Of a DNA stretch of 64,000 nt, positions 17,751-27,161 are shown in pieces. The stretch's first letter is position 1; the number at the start of each line of letters is the position of its first letter. The position numbers were made by a program, and so were the translations under genes. This DNA is from Planctomycetaceae bacterium (lineage in GTDB: Bacteria; Planctomycetota; Planctomycetia; Planctomycetales; Planctomycetaceae): assembly GCA_021732975.1 (NCBI GenBank), contig JAKFWC010000016.1, positions 1 through 64,000 of the forward strand, written 5' to 3'. The notes under the pieces are model-generated. The model saw nothing but the letters and a program-made list of their open reading frames with translations. It searched no databases and was not told the origin of the DNA.

Positions 17751-19721
17751 ATGCCGGAAGACAGCCCGTTGTGGCAGCAGATTTCCGCGGCCCGTGCTCA
17801 CGGAGCCACCGGGGATCCGCGCGTCCTCAAATCGCTCCAGCAACTGGCGGAATCACTCCTGGAAGAGGGCCGCCTTGCCGACAGCCGGACGGCGTGGGAC
17901 GCACTCATCACGGAGATGGACCAATCGGCCGAAGCGACCTTGCCGGACCGGGCCGTTGTCCGCATGCAGGCCGCTTCGTTATGCATGCGCGATGGCGACC
18001 TCACCACTTGCGGCAGCCGCTTGCAGGAAGCTGTGGCTCTGTTGACGGAAGATCACGCCGACACCACGATCGAATTCGCTCAGGCCCACAATCAACTGAC
18101 CGAAGTTTATTTCGCCCAGGAGCGCTACGCCGAGGCTTGGGACGCGGCCCGGCGTGCGGCGGCGTTGTTGATCGGTCAGTTGTCCGACGATCACGCGGAT
18201 GTCCTCCGCACGCGTAACAATCTCGCCGCGCTCCATCTCACACAGCGCGAGTACGTCCTCGCCGAACGACTGTTTCGACGAAACCTGATTTCACTGGAAC
18301 GGATGCTCGGAGGAGACGATCCGCGACTGATCGCGCCGTTGCACAATCTCTCGGTTTGCCAACGACAGCAACGTCGCTTCACTGATGCTGAAATCAGCAG
18401 CCAGCGTGCGCTCCACATCGCACAAACAGGGCTCACCCCGAATCATCCGCTGGTGGCCCAATCGTTGATGGAACTCGGGGAAATTCGTTGCACCACGGGG
18501 GCGTGGTCGCAGGGGGAACGATACTTTCGGAATGCATTGGCGGTTCGCCGAATGTCGTTGTCCGACAAGCATCCGCAGGTGGCTCGGACGCTGCGACTGT
18601 TGGGCGATGTGCTCGTCCGCCGTGGCAAATGGGCGGAAGCGGAACCGCTGCTCGACGAAGCCTTACGCATTCTCGAAGCGGTCTTTGGCCCGCGACATCC
18701 GCAAGTGGCACTGGTGCTCTGCTCGCAAGCGCGCGTGTATCTCGGCCGCGGTCGCCTTGCGAATGCCGACCGACTGGCTCAGCAAGCGCTGGCCATGCAG
18801 GAAGAACTCTTTCCCCGTCGCGACATCCTGCTGTCAGCGACATTCCGGTTGCTGGCGCAGATCGCGTTAGCCCGCAAAGAGAACATCGGGGCATTACGAC
18901 ACGCCTCGATGGCCGTCCGGGAACTCGACGGCGCCGCCGATGCCAACGACGTGGACGTGGCCCTGGCATACCTCATCGAAGGCGAAACGCTGTGTGTGGC
19001 CGGCGAGGCGGCTCTGGCGAACGCGGCCCTGTCCCGTGCCGCGGAAATCCTGAAAACGATCGGCGAATACAACCATCCGGAACTCGTCACCACCTACCGT
19101 TTGCGGGCCCAGGTGGCGCTCAACTGTCGCGACTGGGATCTCGCCGCGCGAAATGCGCGGAAGGCGTTTGCCGTTGCGGAACGATTGCCCGAACGAACGG
19201 CACCGGACATGGCGGAACTGGCCGGTGTGCTGGCGAAATCGGCACAACATCAGGCCGACTATGCGGCCGTGAAGAGCTTCTCGGAGCAAGAGCTGGCCCT
19301 ACGTGAAGGATTGATCGGCAACGACCATCCGAATCTCCGCGGCGCTTTAATCCGCATGGGCGATGCGCTGATCGCGCTCGATCGCGCAGCGGAAGCCGAG
19401 CCGTTCTTTCGCCGGGCCATGACGCTGACGGAACGCATGCCAGGCGTGACCTCTAAAGAAATTGCCGCGTGTGTGGAACGCCTCGCGCGGCTGCAACTGC
19501 TGCAACAGAACTTCCAGGAGTTCCGCCCGTGGATGCAACGAGCCCTGCAATTGATGGACAAAGAAAGCGATCCGCAAACCACCGCACGGACCGCGGAAAC
19601 CCTCGATGAATTTGTCGGCCTGCTGCAAACCGCCGGGCGAATGGACGAAGCGATGCGCCTGGCGGAAGAAGTGGCCCACCGCCGGAATCGTCACTCTCAC
19701 GTCCTCGGCGAACTGTTATAG
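17751..19721 (+). CDS. TPR protein (kinesin-light-chain type repeats)
   Basis: 656 residues from ATG 17751, chosen because GAGGAAT lies 6-7 bases upstream and the preceding gene stops 4 bases before; a longer in-frame start at 17598 would overlap it. At least ten 42-residue-type repeats are visible, such as LTEVYFAQERYAEAWDAARR, RLLGDVLVRRGKWAEAEPLL and LRGALIRMGDALIALDRAAE. The spacing and N-x-A-x-x-x motifs match TPR_10/TPR_12 (kinesin light chain) repeats, which bind peptides. No signal peptide. Likely co-transcribed with the large helical protein. Confidence 0.88.
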   Translation: MPEDSPLWQQISAARAHGATGDPRVLKSLQQLAESLLEEGRLADSRTAWDALITEMDQSAEATLPDRAVVRMQAASLCMRDGDLTTCGSRLQEAVALLTEDHADTTIEFAQAHNQLTEVYFAQERYAEAWDAARRAAALLIGQLSDDHADVLRTRNNLAALHLTQREYVLAERLFRRNLISLERMLGGDDPRLIAPLHNLSVCQRQQRRFTDAEISSQRALHIAQTGLTPNHPLVAQSLMELGEIRCTTGAWSQGERYFRNALAVRRMSLSDKHPQVARTLRLLGDVLVRRGKWAEAEPLLDEALRILEAVFGPRHPQVALVLCSQARVYLGRGRLANADRLAQQALAMQEELFPRRDILLSATFRLLAQIALARKENIGALRHASMAVRELDGAADANDVDVALAYLIEGETLCVAGEAALANAALSRAAEILKTIGEYNHPELVTTYRLRAQVALNCRDWDLAARNARKAFAVAERLPERTAPDMAELAGVLAKSAQHQADYAAVKSFSEQELALREGLIGNDHPNLRGALIRMGDALIALDRAAEAEPFFRRAMTLTERMPGVTSKEIAACVERLARLQLLQQNFQEFRPWMQRALQLMDKESDPQTTARTAETLDEFVGLLQTAGRMDEAMRLAEEVAHRRNRHSHVLGELL

Positions 19722-19732
19722 GAACCCGTTTC

Positions 19733-20188
19733 ATGGCGATCAATATCGTCAAACCCGGCGACCGCGTCCGCGTCCACTACACGACGTATTCGCACGATGA
19801 TTGTGTGATCGAAACGTCGCAGAATCGAGAACCGATGATCTTCATCGCCGGAGCGGGCGAAGTCGTCGATGGTGTGGACCGCGCGGTGGTGGGAATGAAG
19901 CTCGGCGAACAAAAACGTGTGCCGGTCATGCCGGAGCAGGCATTCGGCTATCGCGATTCCCGCTGGCATCAAACCGCCCCCCGCAGCGGCTTGCCCGACC
20001 GCGTGGCCGAAGGCGATCAGATTGCTGCCCGGATCGGCGATCAAACCCTGCATGTCTGGGTGCGAGCGTATCAGGAGGAAGAAGCCGCACTCGATGCCAA
20101 TCACCCGTTGGCAGGAGAGACCTTGGTGTACGAGTTGAAAGTGGTCGGTATCGGGCAACAAGGCCCTGCCGACAGCATTTTTGGTTGA
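19733..20188 (+). CDS. FKBP-type peptidyl-prolyl cis-trans isomerase (SlyD-like)
   Basis: 151 residues, no signal peptide. FKBP features: KPGDRVRVHYTTY at the start (residues 6-18), IFIAGAGEVVDGVDRAVVGM (residues 36-55), and QAFGYRD (residues 68-74), the usual Y/F pocket residues. It is close to the SlyD/FkpA insert type (EEAALDANHPLAGETLVYEL). It isomerises Xaa-Pro bonds. Placed 11 bases after the TPR gene and 60 bases before the kinase, so it may fold, or act on, a partner in that set. Confidence 0.87.
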   Translation: MAINIVKPGDRVRVHYTTYSHDDCVIETSQNREPMIFIAGAGEVVDGVDRAVVGMKLGEQKRVPVMPEQAFGYRDSRWHQTAPRSGLPDRVAEGDQIAARIGDQTLHVWVRAYQEEEAALDANHPLAGETLVYELKVVGIGQQGPADSIFG

Positions 20189-20248
20189 TCGAGACCGCAA
20201 GAATTTGAACTGGCGGATTGCCCACTGCCCGCGTAGGACTTGGATATT

Positions 20249-21811
20249 ATGAGTCTCAAACTGACCGCCGCAAGTTTTCTGGCCGGCGTCAAACAAAGCG
20301 GCCTCGTCGATGCGAATCGGTTCGATGCGCTGCTGGACGACTTCCAGCGCAGCAACATTAACCTGTCCGATTCCGCCGCCCTCGCGCAAGCCTTCATCGC
20401 GCGGAAAGTGCTGACGGAATGGCAATGCGAAAAGCTGTTGCAGGGACGACACAAGGGATTCATCCTCGGACGCTATCGTCTGCTGTCACTGCTGGGGACG
20501 GGCGAAATGTCGGCGGTGTACCTCGCCGAGCACATCATGATGGAGCGCCGGTGCGCCATTAAGGTTTTGCCCGCGAACAAGGTGCAGGACACGTCGTACC
20601 TCGGTCGCTTCCATCGCGAAGCCCGTGCCGTGGCTTCGCTCAACCATCCGAATATCGTAAAAGCCTTCGATGTCGACAAGCAGACTGAGGGCGGCTCAGA
20701 CATTCACTTTCTGGTAATGGAATACGTCCAGGGGAAGAATCTCGGCAAAACCGTGCTCGAACGGAGTCCGCTGGGATACGTTGAACTCGTGGATTACATC
20801 CGCCAGGGAGCCGACGGGTTACATCACGCCCACGAAGCGGGACTGGTCCATCGCGACATCAAGCCGGAAAATCTGCTGATCGATCAAACCGGTGTGGTGA
20901 AGTTGCTCGATCTCGGTCTCGCACGATTCTTCAATGCGTCCGACGAGGAATCGCTGACGATCAAGCACGATGAAAAAGTGCTGGGGACCGCCGATTTTCT
21001 GGCCCCCGAGCAAGCCATCGACAGTCACAAGGTCGACCTGCGGGCCGATATCTACAGTCTCGGTTGCACACTGTACTATGCGTTGACGGGGCACCCGCCG
21101 TTCACGGATGGATCTCTCGTGCAGCGGTTGCTGGCCCATCAAACGCGTCGGCCTCCGTCGATCAAGTACGACCGACCCGATATCCCCGAGGACTTGCTGG
21201 CGATCGTCGAAAAGATGATGGCCAAAAAACCGGGCGACCGCTACCAGACCGCCGCCGATGTCGCCGAAACGCTGGGCCGTTGGCTGGTCGAACATGGTGG
21301 GACCGAGTGGCGCGAGTCGCATGCGGCTCTGGTCGCAAAGTACGCCGGTCTCCATGCGGTGTCGCGTCCGGCAACAGCATCGACGCCCGCACCGGCCCCC
21401 ATCGCCTCGCCGCTCTTGAAGCCCGTTTCACAAGATGCCGCACCGGCACCCAGTCGCGCCGAAGTACGTCCGCTGGAAATTGAACCGCCGCGGGTGGAAC
21501 CAGTCAGCCCCAAACCCGCACGGGATTCGGCCAAAGCCACCGTGATCGCCAAAGGCGCGACCGATGCGGGACGACGAACAATCCCTGTCCGCAGCAGTCA
21601 GCCCGTCCCGACAGTTGTCCAGCAACGTCAATGGGATTGGGAAAAGACACTCGCCATTGGGCTGCTGTCGCTGGGAACCATCGTGGTCATCATGATCGGC
21701 GTCTGGCTCTTCGGCGCCAACCAGGGCGCGATGACCGCGACCAATACCGCCCCCGCCAATGTCCCGTCGACGCAAACCACCGAGCGATCCGATAACAACG
21801 GCCCGCAGTAA
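20249..21811 (+). CDS. Membrane-anchored Ser/Thr protein kinase, planctomycete type
   Basis: 520 residues. N-terminal about 70 residues (SGLVDANRFDALLDDFQ, then EWQCEKLLQGRHKGF) form the extension typical of planctomycete kinases. Kinase core: Gly-rich loop GTGEMSAV (83-90), Lys105 (CAIKVL), catalytic loop HRDIKPEN (201-208), DLG in place of DFG (221-223), APE (252-254). A Pro/Ala-rich linker follows, then one transmembrane helix (about 470-490) and a short Thr/Asn-rich outer tail. The start ATG 20249 has TAGGA 10 bases upstream. Predicted active; possible targets are neighbours such as bactofilin or the TPR protein (inference). Confidence 0.93.
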   Translation: MSLKLTAASFLAGVKQSGLVDANRFDALLDDFQRSNINLSDSAALAQAFIARKVLTEWQCEKLLQGRHKGFILGRYRLLSLLGTGEMSAVYLAEHIMMERRCAIKVLPANKVQDTSYLGRFHREARAVASLNHPNIVKAFDVDKQTEGGSDIHFLVMEYVQGKNLGKTVLERSPLGYVELVDYIRQGADGLHHAHEAGLVHRDIKPENLLIDQTGVVKLLDLGLARFFNASDEESLTIKHDEKVLGTADFLAPEQAIDSHKVDLRADIYSLGCTLYYALTGHPPFTDGSLVQRLLAHQTRRPPSIKYDRPDIPEDLLAIVEKMMAKKPGDRYQTAADVAETLGRWLVEHGGTEWRESHAALVAKYAGLHAVSRPATASTPAPAPIASPLLKPVSQDAAPAPSRAEVRPLEIEPPRVEPVSPKPARDSAKATVIAKGATDAGRRTIPVRSSQPVPTVVQQRQWDWEKTLAIGLLSLGTIVVIMIGVWLFGANQGAMTATNTAPANVPSTQTTERSDNNGPQ

Positions 21812-21815
21812 CGTT

Positions 21816-21849
21816 GAGCCGCGACCCACAGTCCGCGGAAGTAGCGCTG
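21816..21849 (+). repeat. Family D repeat, copy 1
   Basis: GAGCCGCGACCCACAGTCCG (21816-21835) continued by CGGAAGTAGCGCTG. A similar 35-base stretch is at 33055-33089 (AGCCGCGACCCAGTGTCCGC). The two share about 80% of positions with a stem CCGCG/CGCGG, which suggests a dispersed palindromic repeat. Confidence 0.55.
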
Positions 21850-22106
21850 CGCGGGATGTATGGCGCATGTCATGCTCTCCACACAACGCTCCCCTATCGG
21901 ATCGCGGCTAATCGTCGCAAGAACACGATCCCACAATCCCGTCCAGTCCAATTTCCGCGAAAACCGTCTGTCTGCTGGGATTGTCAGCAAAACTCGTCTA
22001 GGAACCGGCAAAGTCTTCCGGTAGAGTGCCGCGAAAATAGAACCTGCGGGATCGGCGCAGGTCACGGATGAGCTTTCCGGTCTGCCTTCAGAAAGGATTC
22101 TGCACC

Positions 22107-23744
22107 ATGGTGCGCTGTTCGAACATGGGGATCGGCCGGCCGGTCGTATCCGTTACCACGCTTCTGGGTCACGCGGCCGTGGTTTGCGCCACCGTCGCCT
22201 GCTTTGCGACACCCGTCGCCGCTCAACCGCGCACCTCGCCCGCCAGCTACACCCGCGATCAAGCCCGGCAGTCCATCGAAGATCTGTCGGGGATGATGGA
22301 CGACGACTTCTCGCTGCGGCGGACTCGGCCGGGCGGATTTCCTCCGGGCGATACGAAGCAACTCACTGCCGAAATGCGGAAGGTGCGACCGCTCATCAAG
22401 GACTTCGCTACCGAAGTACCGCAGTTGTCGTATCTCCTGTCCGATGAACAGCGCCGTTTGCCGAACATCCGGACGATGGTCAACGAATCGAACTCGCTGG
22501 CCGCGCTGGCCATCAGCCTCGATAAAAATGCTCAGCGGTTGAACGACCATCGGCAATTGGTCGAGGAGTTCCAGCAGTTTGACGCCCAATGGCGCGAGCT
22601 TGCTTACCGGCTGGAAACGGTTCGCGGCTTATCGAAAGATGTCCGTGACGAAGTTGCGACCCTCAGCGATCTCGAAACGCAAATCCGCGATTCCATCGAC
22701 ATGCGGCCGCAGGTTAACCGCCGGGAATTGGTCCAGAAGACCCACGACCTCGCACAGGATCTTCGAAATCTGATCGAAGATGTCCAAGCCGAGATCCGCG
22801 GACCCGAATCACGGAAGTATCAGGTCGATTTGAATCGTGCGCGGGTCCAGATGCAGAATCTGACTTCGCTGGTCGACGACCCCTCGGGCAACATGGACGA
22901 TGTCATCGCGGAATACACCCGCTTCCAGGAAGTCTGGTACCCACAACGTGCCAAACTGCAGGAATTGAACAACAGCTATCTGGAACGCAGCCTGCGTCGC
23001 ATCACGCTGGGCGATGGCGAAATCCATCAGTTGCTGCTCTTGCCTGCGAAGGTCGATTCGAGCGAACTGGTGTACCTCGCCTCGGCATTAAAGAAGAATA
23101 TCGATGAGTACTTCGATCGCATGTCACTCAAGCTGTTGATGCACCTGAAGCATGCGGACCGCGTCGCCGGTGTGGCGAGCGAGTTCTATGGCGTGAATGA
23201 ACACTTCGTCGACATCGTCAAGTCCGGAGCCGATCGCGACGAAGTCATTGATGCTTACCACTACATTGAACAAGCGCAGCGGAACTTCTCGGCCGTTTTC
23301 AGCGATCTCAAAAGCGACGATGCCCTGGCGGCATTAAGTCAGATCGAGCAGACCATCGCAGCGCTCGGTCGATCGCTGCAAATCCAGAGTGGCGATCTGA
23401 ACCGTCAGCAGGCGATTGAACTGGCGGCAAACGTCGAAGGTTTGGCCGACCAGCTCGAATACGCTGCGAAGCGCTGGCTCAACCGCGATCGTCAGCAGTT
23501 CTCGCGGCAATGCCTCGATGCGATTGCCCAACTGCGTGAAGAAACGCTGCAACTGCACCAGGATCTGGTTTCCGGTGTGTCCAGCAGCAATCTGCGCCGC
23601 GAGATCGACAGCATCTATAATCTGTGGCGGGAAACCTATGGGTATCTCGTGAAGTGTCAGACGGAAGATCGCCCGACGCTCGGCCGAATTTCGTCGCGCA
23701 TTACTCCGGCCCTGGTGGAATTGCGAACGATGCTCGCCCAATAG
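22107..23744 (+). CDS. Exported helical coiled-coil protein of unknown function
   Basis: 545 residues from ATG 22107, with AAAGGA about 9 bases upstream. The signal peptide (residues about 15-40) ends near PVAAQP. The mature protein is almost all helix with heptad stretches (DEVATLSDLETQIRDSI, VQKTHDLAQDLRNLIEDVQ, AIAQLREETLQLHQDLV). No enzyme motif. A clear terminator follows at 23775. It lies 295 bases after the kinase. Planctomycetes carry many such exported helical proteins with no assigned role. Confidence 0.78.
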   Translation: MVRCSNMGIGRPVVSVTTLLGHAAVVCATVACFATPVAAQPRTSPASYTRDQARQSIEDLSGMMDDDFSLRRTRPGGFPPGDTKQLTAEMRKVRPLIKDFATEVPQLSYLLSDEQRRLPNIRTMVNESNSLAALAISLDKNAQRLNDHRQLVEEFQQFDAQWRELAYRLETVRGLSKDVRDEVATLSDLETQIRDSIDMRPQVNRRELVQKTHDLAQDLRNLIEDVQAEIRGPESRKYQVDLNRARVQMQNLTSLVDDPSGNMDDVIAEYTRFQEVWYPQRAKLQELNNSYLERSLRRITLGDGEIHQLLLLPAKVDSSELVYLASALKKNIDEYFDRMSLKLLMHLKHADRVAGVASEFYGVNEHFVDIVKSGADRDEVIDAYHYIEQAQRNFSAVFSDLKSDDALAALSQIEQTIAALGRSLQIQSGDLNRQQAIELAANVEGLADQLEYAAKRWLNRDRQQFSRQCLDAIAQLREETLQLHQDLVSGVSSSNLRREIDSIYNLWRETYGYLVKCQTEDRPTLGRISSRITPALVELRTMLAQ

Positions 23745-23774
23745 GTCGAACCGGCTCGGTAATGAGTTTTCCAG

Positions 23775-23805
23775 GAAGCCCAGCGGAACTTGTTCCCTGG
23801 GCTTC
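23775..23805 (+). terminator. Terminator after the exported helical protein
   Basis: GAAGCCCAG (23775-23783) pairs with CTGGGCTTC (23797-23805), and within it GGAAC pairs with GTTCC around a TT loop. It begins 30 bases after the stop and is followed by TGCTGTTTCTG, a modest U-rich tract. Confidence 0.75.
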
Positions 23806-23898
23806 TGCTGTTTCTGCCGAAATAACCTAGACTCGCCACAACCGCCGCTCTCAAAACGATTGTCGGCCGACTCAAACCTTGAGAAGAAGACCGGATTC

Positions 23899-24177
23899 GT
23901 GCTGAATTTCATCAAGAACTATATCGAACGACACCAGCATCCTGTGAACCAACTCCTGCATGTGGTGGGAGTTCCGATGACGTTCATCGTGTCGCTGGTG
24001 TTCGCCTGGCAATCGCGGTGGGACTGGGCACTGGGCGCATTTGTATTGGGGTATGTACTACAATTTCTCGGCCATGCGATTGAAGGAAATGACGCTGGCG
24101 AAACGATTTTGGTCAAGAAGGCACTCGGTTTGCCCTATGTGGCTGTGATACCGCGAGGGAAACACATAGAGAAATGA
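23899..24177 (+). CDS. DUF962 family membrane protein
   Basis: 92 residues from GTG 23899. DUF962 (Mpo1-like) proteins begin with LNFIKNYIERHQHPVNQLLH, as here, and have HP/HVVG motifs and two to three membrane helices (VPMTFIVSLVFAWQSRW, ALGAFVLGYVLQFLGHAIEG). Eukaryotic relatives (Mpo1) oxidise 2-hydroxy fatty acids with His ligands; the conserved His residues (HQHPVNQLLHVVG, GHAIEGN) are present. A longer start (TTG at 23860) is possible, adding 13 residues. Confidence 0.8.
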   Translation: MLNFIKNYIERHQHPVNQLLHVVGVPMTFIVSLVFAWQSRWDWALGAFVLGYVLQFLGHAIEGNDAGETILVKKALGLPYVAVIPRGKHIEK

Positions 24178-24318
24178 CGAAGCTGCCGCCGATACCCAAA
24201 GTGCGGGTTCTGTGGAAGCTCCCAAGGACGGGGGCGTTTGGGCAGAACCGTGTGAATGGGGGTCATCGGCTTCACAGCCGATTGTCGTGCCCCATCAGCC
24301 TCGAAGGGGGACGCACGG

Positions 24319-26349
24319 ATGCGGTGGTCAAAGTCGATCCGATGGATCAATGCGCTGATGGTCAGCGGAGTGATGGTGGGCTGCCACACTCCCAAAGAGG
24401 TTCACTATCTGGGTGACGCCGATCTTCAGCACTATCGTAACAACGCGCTCGAGATCGATTATCCCAACGTCGACCAGGAAACTCCCGCTGGAGTGGTCCA
24501 TTCGGTTCGTCCGCGGACGGTGAAGGACGAAGACGAGATTCCTGCGTGGGATCTGCCGCTGTCTGAGGCGATTGCTACGGCGCTGGCGAACAACAAAATG
24601 ATTCGCACCCGCGCAGGAACCGCGCAACTGCTCGCGAACCCGTCGCAGTACCCCTCGGTTTATGATCCTTCTTTGCGATCGACCGGCTTCCTGTTCGGCA
24701 ACCGGGGCGTGGAAGCCGCCCTTGCCGACTTCGATGCCCAATTCTCGACATCAATGTTGTGGGGCCGTAACGAAACCTTCGCGAACTCTGCGGCGGCTCC
24801 CAACTTTGTCAACCAGTCTGAGACCGGTGTTTTCCAATCGCAACTCGGAAAAACGATCGCGACCGGCGGTAATGTCAGCGTCAATCATAACTGGAATTAC
24901 CTCGGCACAAATTCGCCCACGGCCTTGTTTCCGTCGTCGTATGCCGGGAATCTGCAAGCGGCGTTCGTGCAACCGTTGTGGGCCGGTGCCGGTGTCGAAT
25001 ACACCCGCATTGCCGGTCCGTCGCGGCAAGGCCTCGGCGGTTTGATCGGCGTCAACCAGGGTGTGGTGATCGCGCGGATCAACGAAGACATCTCCGTTGC
25101 GGATTTCGAGAGCGCCGTCATTACCATGCTCCGCGATGTGGAGGATCTCTACTGGGATCTCTTCCTCGCCTACCGTCAGTACGATGCGGAAAACGCCAAT
25201 CGCGACAGTGCTCTCCGTAGCTGGCGTGAAATTCGCGCCAAGATGGAAGTCGGCGCCAGCGGTGGCAACGCCGCGGCGGAAGCCCAGGCTCGCGAGAATT
25301 ATTTCGATACCCGTGCCCGCGTCGAATTGGCGCTGAACAACATCTACGTGACGGAAAACCAATTCCGTCGGCTACTCGGCCTGCCCGTCAATGATGGTCG
25401 CCTCATTCGTCCGGCGGACAACCCGCTGGAAGCCGAATACAACGTGAACTGGGACATGTCGCTCGCGGAATCGCTGACGAAGCGCGTGGAACTCCGACGC
25501 CAGAAGTGGCAAATCAAGAGCCTCGAACTGCAACGGATGGCCGCGGAAAATGCGTGCAATCCGCAGTTGAACTTTGTCTCCAGCTATGGCGTGAACGGCT
25601 TCGGCGACAATCTGATTGCATCATCCAACAACGACGGCGTGACACAGCAAGGCTTCAACAGCGCCTACGGCACGCTCGGTCGCGGCGATCAAACCAGTTG
25701 GACGATGGGCCTGCAATTCGCGATGCCGATCGGCCTGCGTGCGGCTCGGGCACAACTGGAAAACACCGAGTTGCAGTTGATCAAAGCCCGCACTGGTCTC
25801 GCCGCACAGGAACTCGACATCAGCCACGAACTGGCCGAAGCGATTCAGCGTGTTGATATCGCCTACGCCACGGCGCGTACGAACTTCGACCGCCGCGTGG
25901 CATCCGAACGCCGCGTTCAAGCGACCCAGGCGGAATACGAAGCCGGCGTACGAGATGCCACGGTCGACCTGGTACTGCGTGCTCAGGCCAGTAAGGCTGC
26001 AGCGGAAATCGCGTACTTCACCAGTCTGGTGAATTACAACAAGGCGATTATCGAGCTTCATCAACGCCGCGGGACTGTGCTGGAAGTCAACAGCGTCAGC
26101 CTGGCCGAAGGAGAATGGACGCCGGCCGCTCAGAACGAAGCTCTCCGCCGCGCCTGGGCCCGCAGCTATGCCAAGCCGAACGAGAAACTGGAGACGGAAC
26201 CTGCCGAATTCTCGTCCCCGGTCCCGTATCCCAAGAACGATTTGTTCCCCGGCATTCCTGTGAACGCCACGGCGCCGATGGTTCCGCCGGTGCCGTCGCC
26301 CACTCCCCTGTCGGGCGACAGCGAGCCGGCCGGGGTCGCGACACCGTAG
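24319..26349 (+). CDS. TolC-family outer membrane efflux lipoprotein
   Basis: 676 residues from ATG 24319, chosen because AAGGGGGA lies just upstream and a lipoprotein signal follows (lipobox VMVGC, Cys22). The remainder shows the TolC fold: long helices with SLAESLTKRVELRRQKWQIK and repeated N-x-N segments, and the two-fold repeat of helix-strand units (for example AQAREN...RARVELALNNIYVTEN). Length is above TolC (about 470) because of a long N-terminal extension and a Pro-rich C-tail (VPPVPSPTPLS). Partner of an MFP/RND pump; the set at 41201-48812 has none of its own, but a link is only inferred. Confidence 0.88.
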   Translation: MRWSKSIRWINALMVSGVMVGCHTPKEVHYLGDADLQHYRNNALEIDYPNVDQETPAGVVHSVRPRTVKDEDEIPAWDLPLSEAIATALANNKMIRTRAGTAQLLANPSQYPSVYDPSLRSTGFLFGNRGVEAALADFDAQFSTSMLWGRNETFANSAAAPNFVNQSETGVFQSQLGKTIATGGNVSVNHNWNYLGTNSPTALFPSSYAGNLQAAFVQPLWAGAGVEYTRIAGPSRQGLGGLIGVNQGVVIARINEDISVADFESAVITMLRDVEDLYWDLFLAYRQYDAENANRDSALRSWREIRAKMEVGASGGNAAAEAQARENYFDTRARVELALNNIYVTENQFRRLLGLPVNDGRLIRPADNPLEAEYNVNWDMSLAESLTKRVELRRQKWQIKSLELQRMAAENACNPQLNFVSSYGVNGFGDNLIASSNNDGVTQQGFNSAYGTLGRGDQTSWTMGLQFAMPIGLRAARAQLENTELQLIKARTGLAAQELDISHELAEAIQRVDIAYATARTNFDRRVASERRVQATQAEYEAGVRDATVDLVLRAQASKAAAEIAYFTSLVNYNKAIIELHQRRGTVLEVNSVSLAEGEWTPAAQNEALRRAWARSYAKPNEKLETEPAEFSSPVPYPKNDLFPGIPVNATAPMVPPVPSPTPLSGDSEPAGVATP

Positions 26350-26439
26350 CGATGGTTGGCAGCGGTGCCGGATTTCGGTTTGAATGGCGGTCCTGAAACA
26401 GACCCGGCACCGCTTTCCCCAGGACCGTTTCGTTTGTCG

Positions 26440-27099
26440 ATGACACCAACCATCGCCGCTGTTTTGATTGCCATCGTCAGTTACTTCATCGGGTCGATCC
26501 CCTTCGGCCTGTTGATGACGCGGTGGATCAAAGGTGTGGACCTGCGGACCTTCGGTAGCGGCAACATCGGGGCGACGAACACCAGTCGCGTCCTCGGAAA
26601 AAAATGGGGGACCGTTGTTCTGCTGCTGGATGTCGGCAAGGGGTTATTGCCGACCTTGCTGCTATGGCGTGTCTTGGGTGCGGAACTCGGTGCATCGCAC
26701 GCCAAAGTGTTGTCGGGAACATGTGCCATTCTGGGACATGTCTTTCCCGTATGGCTCGGCTTTCGCGGCGGGAAGGGAGTGGCCACCGCGCTCGGTGTCG
26801 CTGCCGTGCTGGCACCTTGGGCAACGCTGGCCGCCGCCGGGACATTCGCGTTGGTCTTCTTCACCACGCGGATTGTGTCACTCGGCTCGGTTTTGGGTGC
26901 CGCAGCATTTGCAGGAATACAAATCTTCCTGCTCGCCCCGCACTGGTTCAATCAGAATGTTTGGAGCCTCACCGCCTTCAGCGCGGTGATTCCGACGCTG
27001 ATTATCGTCTGGCATCGGAGCAACATCCAACGCCTGCTGCGGGGTGAAGAACAAGCCCTGTCCGGTCCCCAACCGGAACCACCAACAGCGGCGCAATGA
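26440..27099 (+). CDS. plsY: Glycerol-3-phosphate acyltransferase PlsY
   Basis: 219 residues, five hydrophobic segments. The three conserved motifs are present: RTFGSGNIGATNTSRVLG (motif 1), AILGHVFPVWLGFRGGKGVATALG (motif 2 with the catalytic GGKGVAT), and the C-terminal FxxS/IxxR type region (LTAFSAVIPTLIIVWHRSNI). It acylates glycerol-3-phosphate from acyl phosphate, the first step of phospholipid synthesis. The start ATG 26440 has only a weak AGGA 15 bases upstream. PlsX is not in the window. It follows the TolC gene after 90 bases. Confidence 0.93.
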   Translation: MTPTIAAVLIAIVSYFIGSIPFGLLMTRWIKGVDLRTFGSGNIGATNTSRVLGKKWGTVVLLLDVGKGLLPTLLLWRVLGAELGASHAKVLSGTCAILGHVFPVWLGFRGGKGVATALGVAAVLAPWATLAAAGTFALVFFTTRIVSLGSVLGAAAFAGIQIFLLAPHWFNQNVWSLTAFSAVIPTLIIVWHRSNIQRLLRGEEQALSGPQPEPPTAAQ

Positions 27100-27111
27100 T
27101 TTCTTCAGACG

Positions 27112-27133
27112 CCCAGACAAGCTTATGTCTGGG
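27112..27133. terminator. Hairpin between convergent plsY and BON gene
   Basis: CCCAGACA (27112-27119) and TGTCTGGG (27126-27133) form an 8-bp stem with a six-base loop, starting 13 bases after the plsY stop. The following TCTCTTC is a weak U-tract. Could end both plsY and the convergent BON gene. Confidence 0.5.
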
Positions 27134-27161
27134 TCTCTTCGAGTCGAGAGAGAGCTGCACC

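Noticed and set aside
16745..17752. 335-codon minus-strand frame opposite the 885-residue protein gene
   Set aside because: Antisense to a gene with a good ribosome site and shared domain; no family features.
20240..20248. TTG start nine bases before the kinase ATG
   Set aside because: The TAGGA site would be one base from TTG but 10 bases from the ATG at 20249, which fits better.
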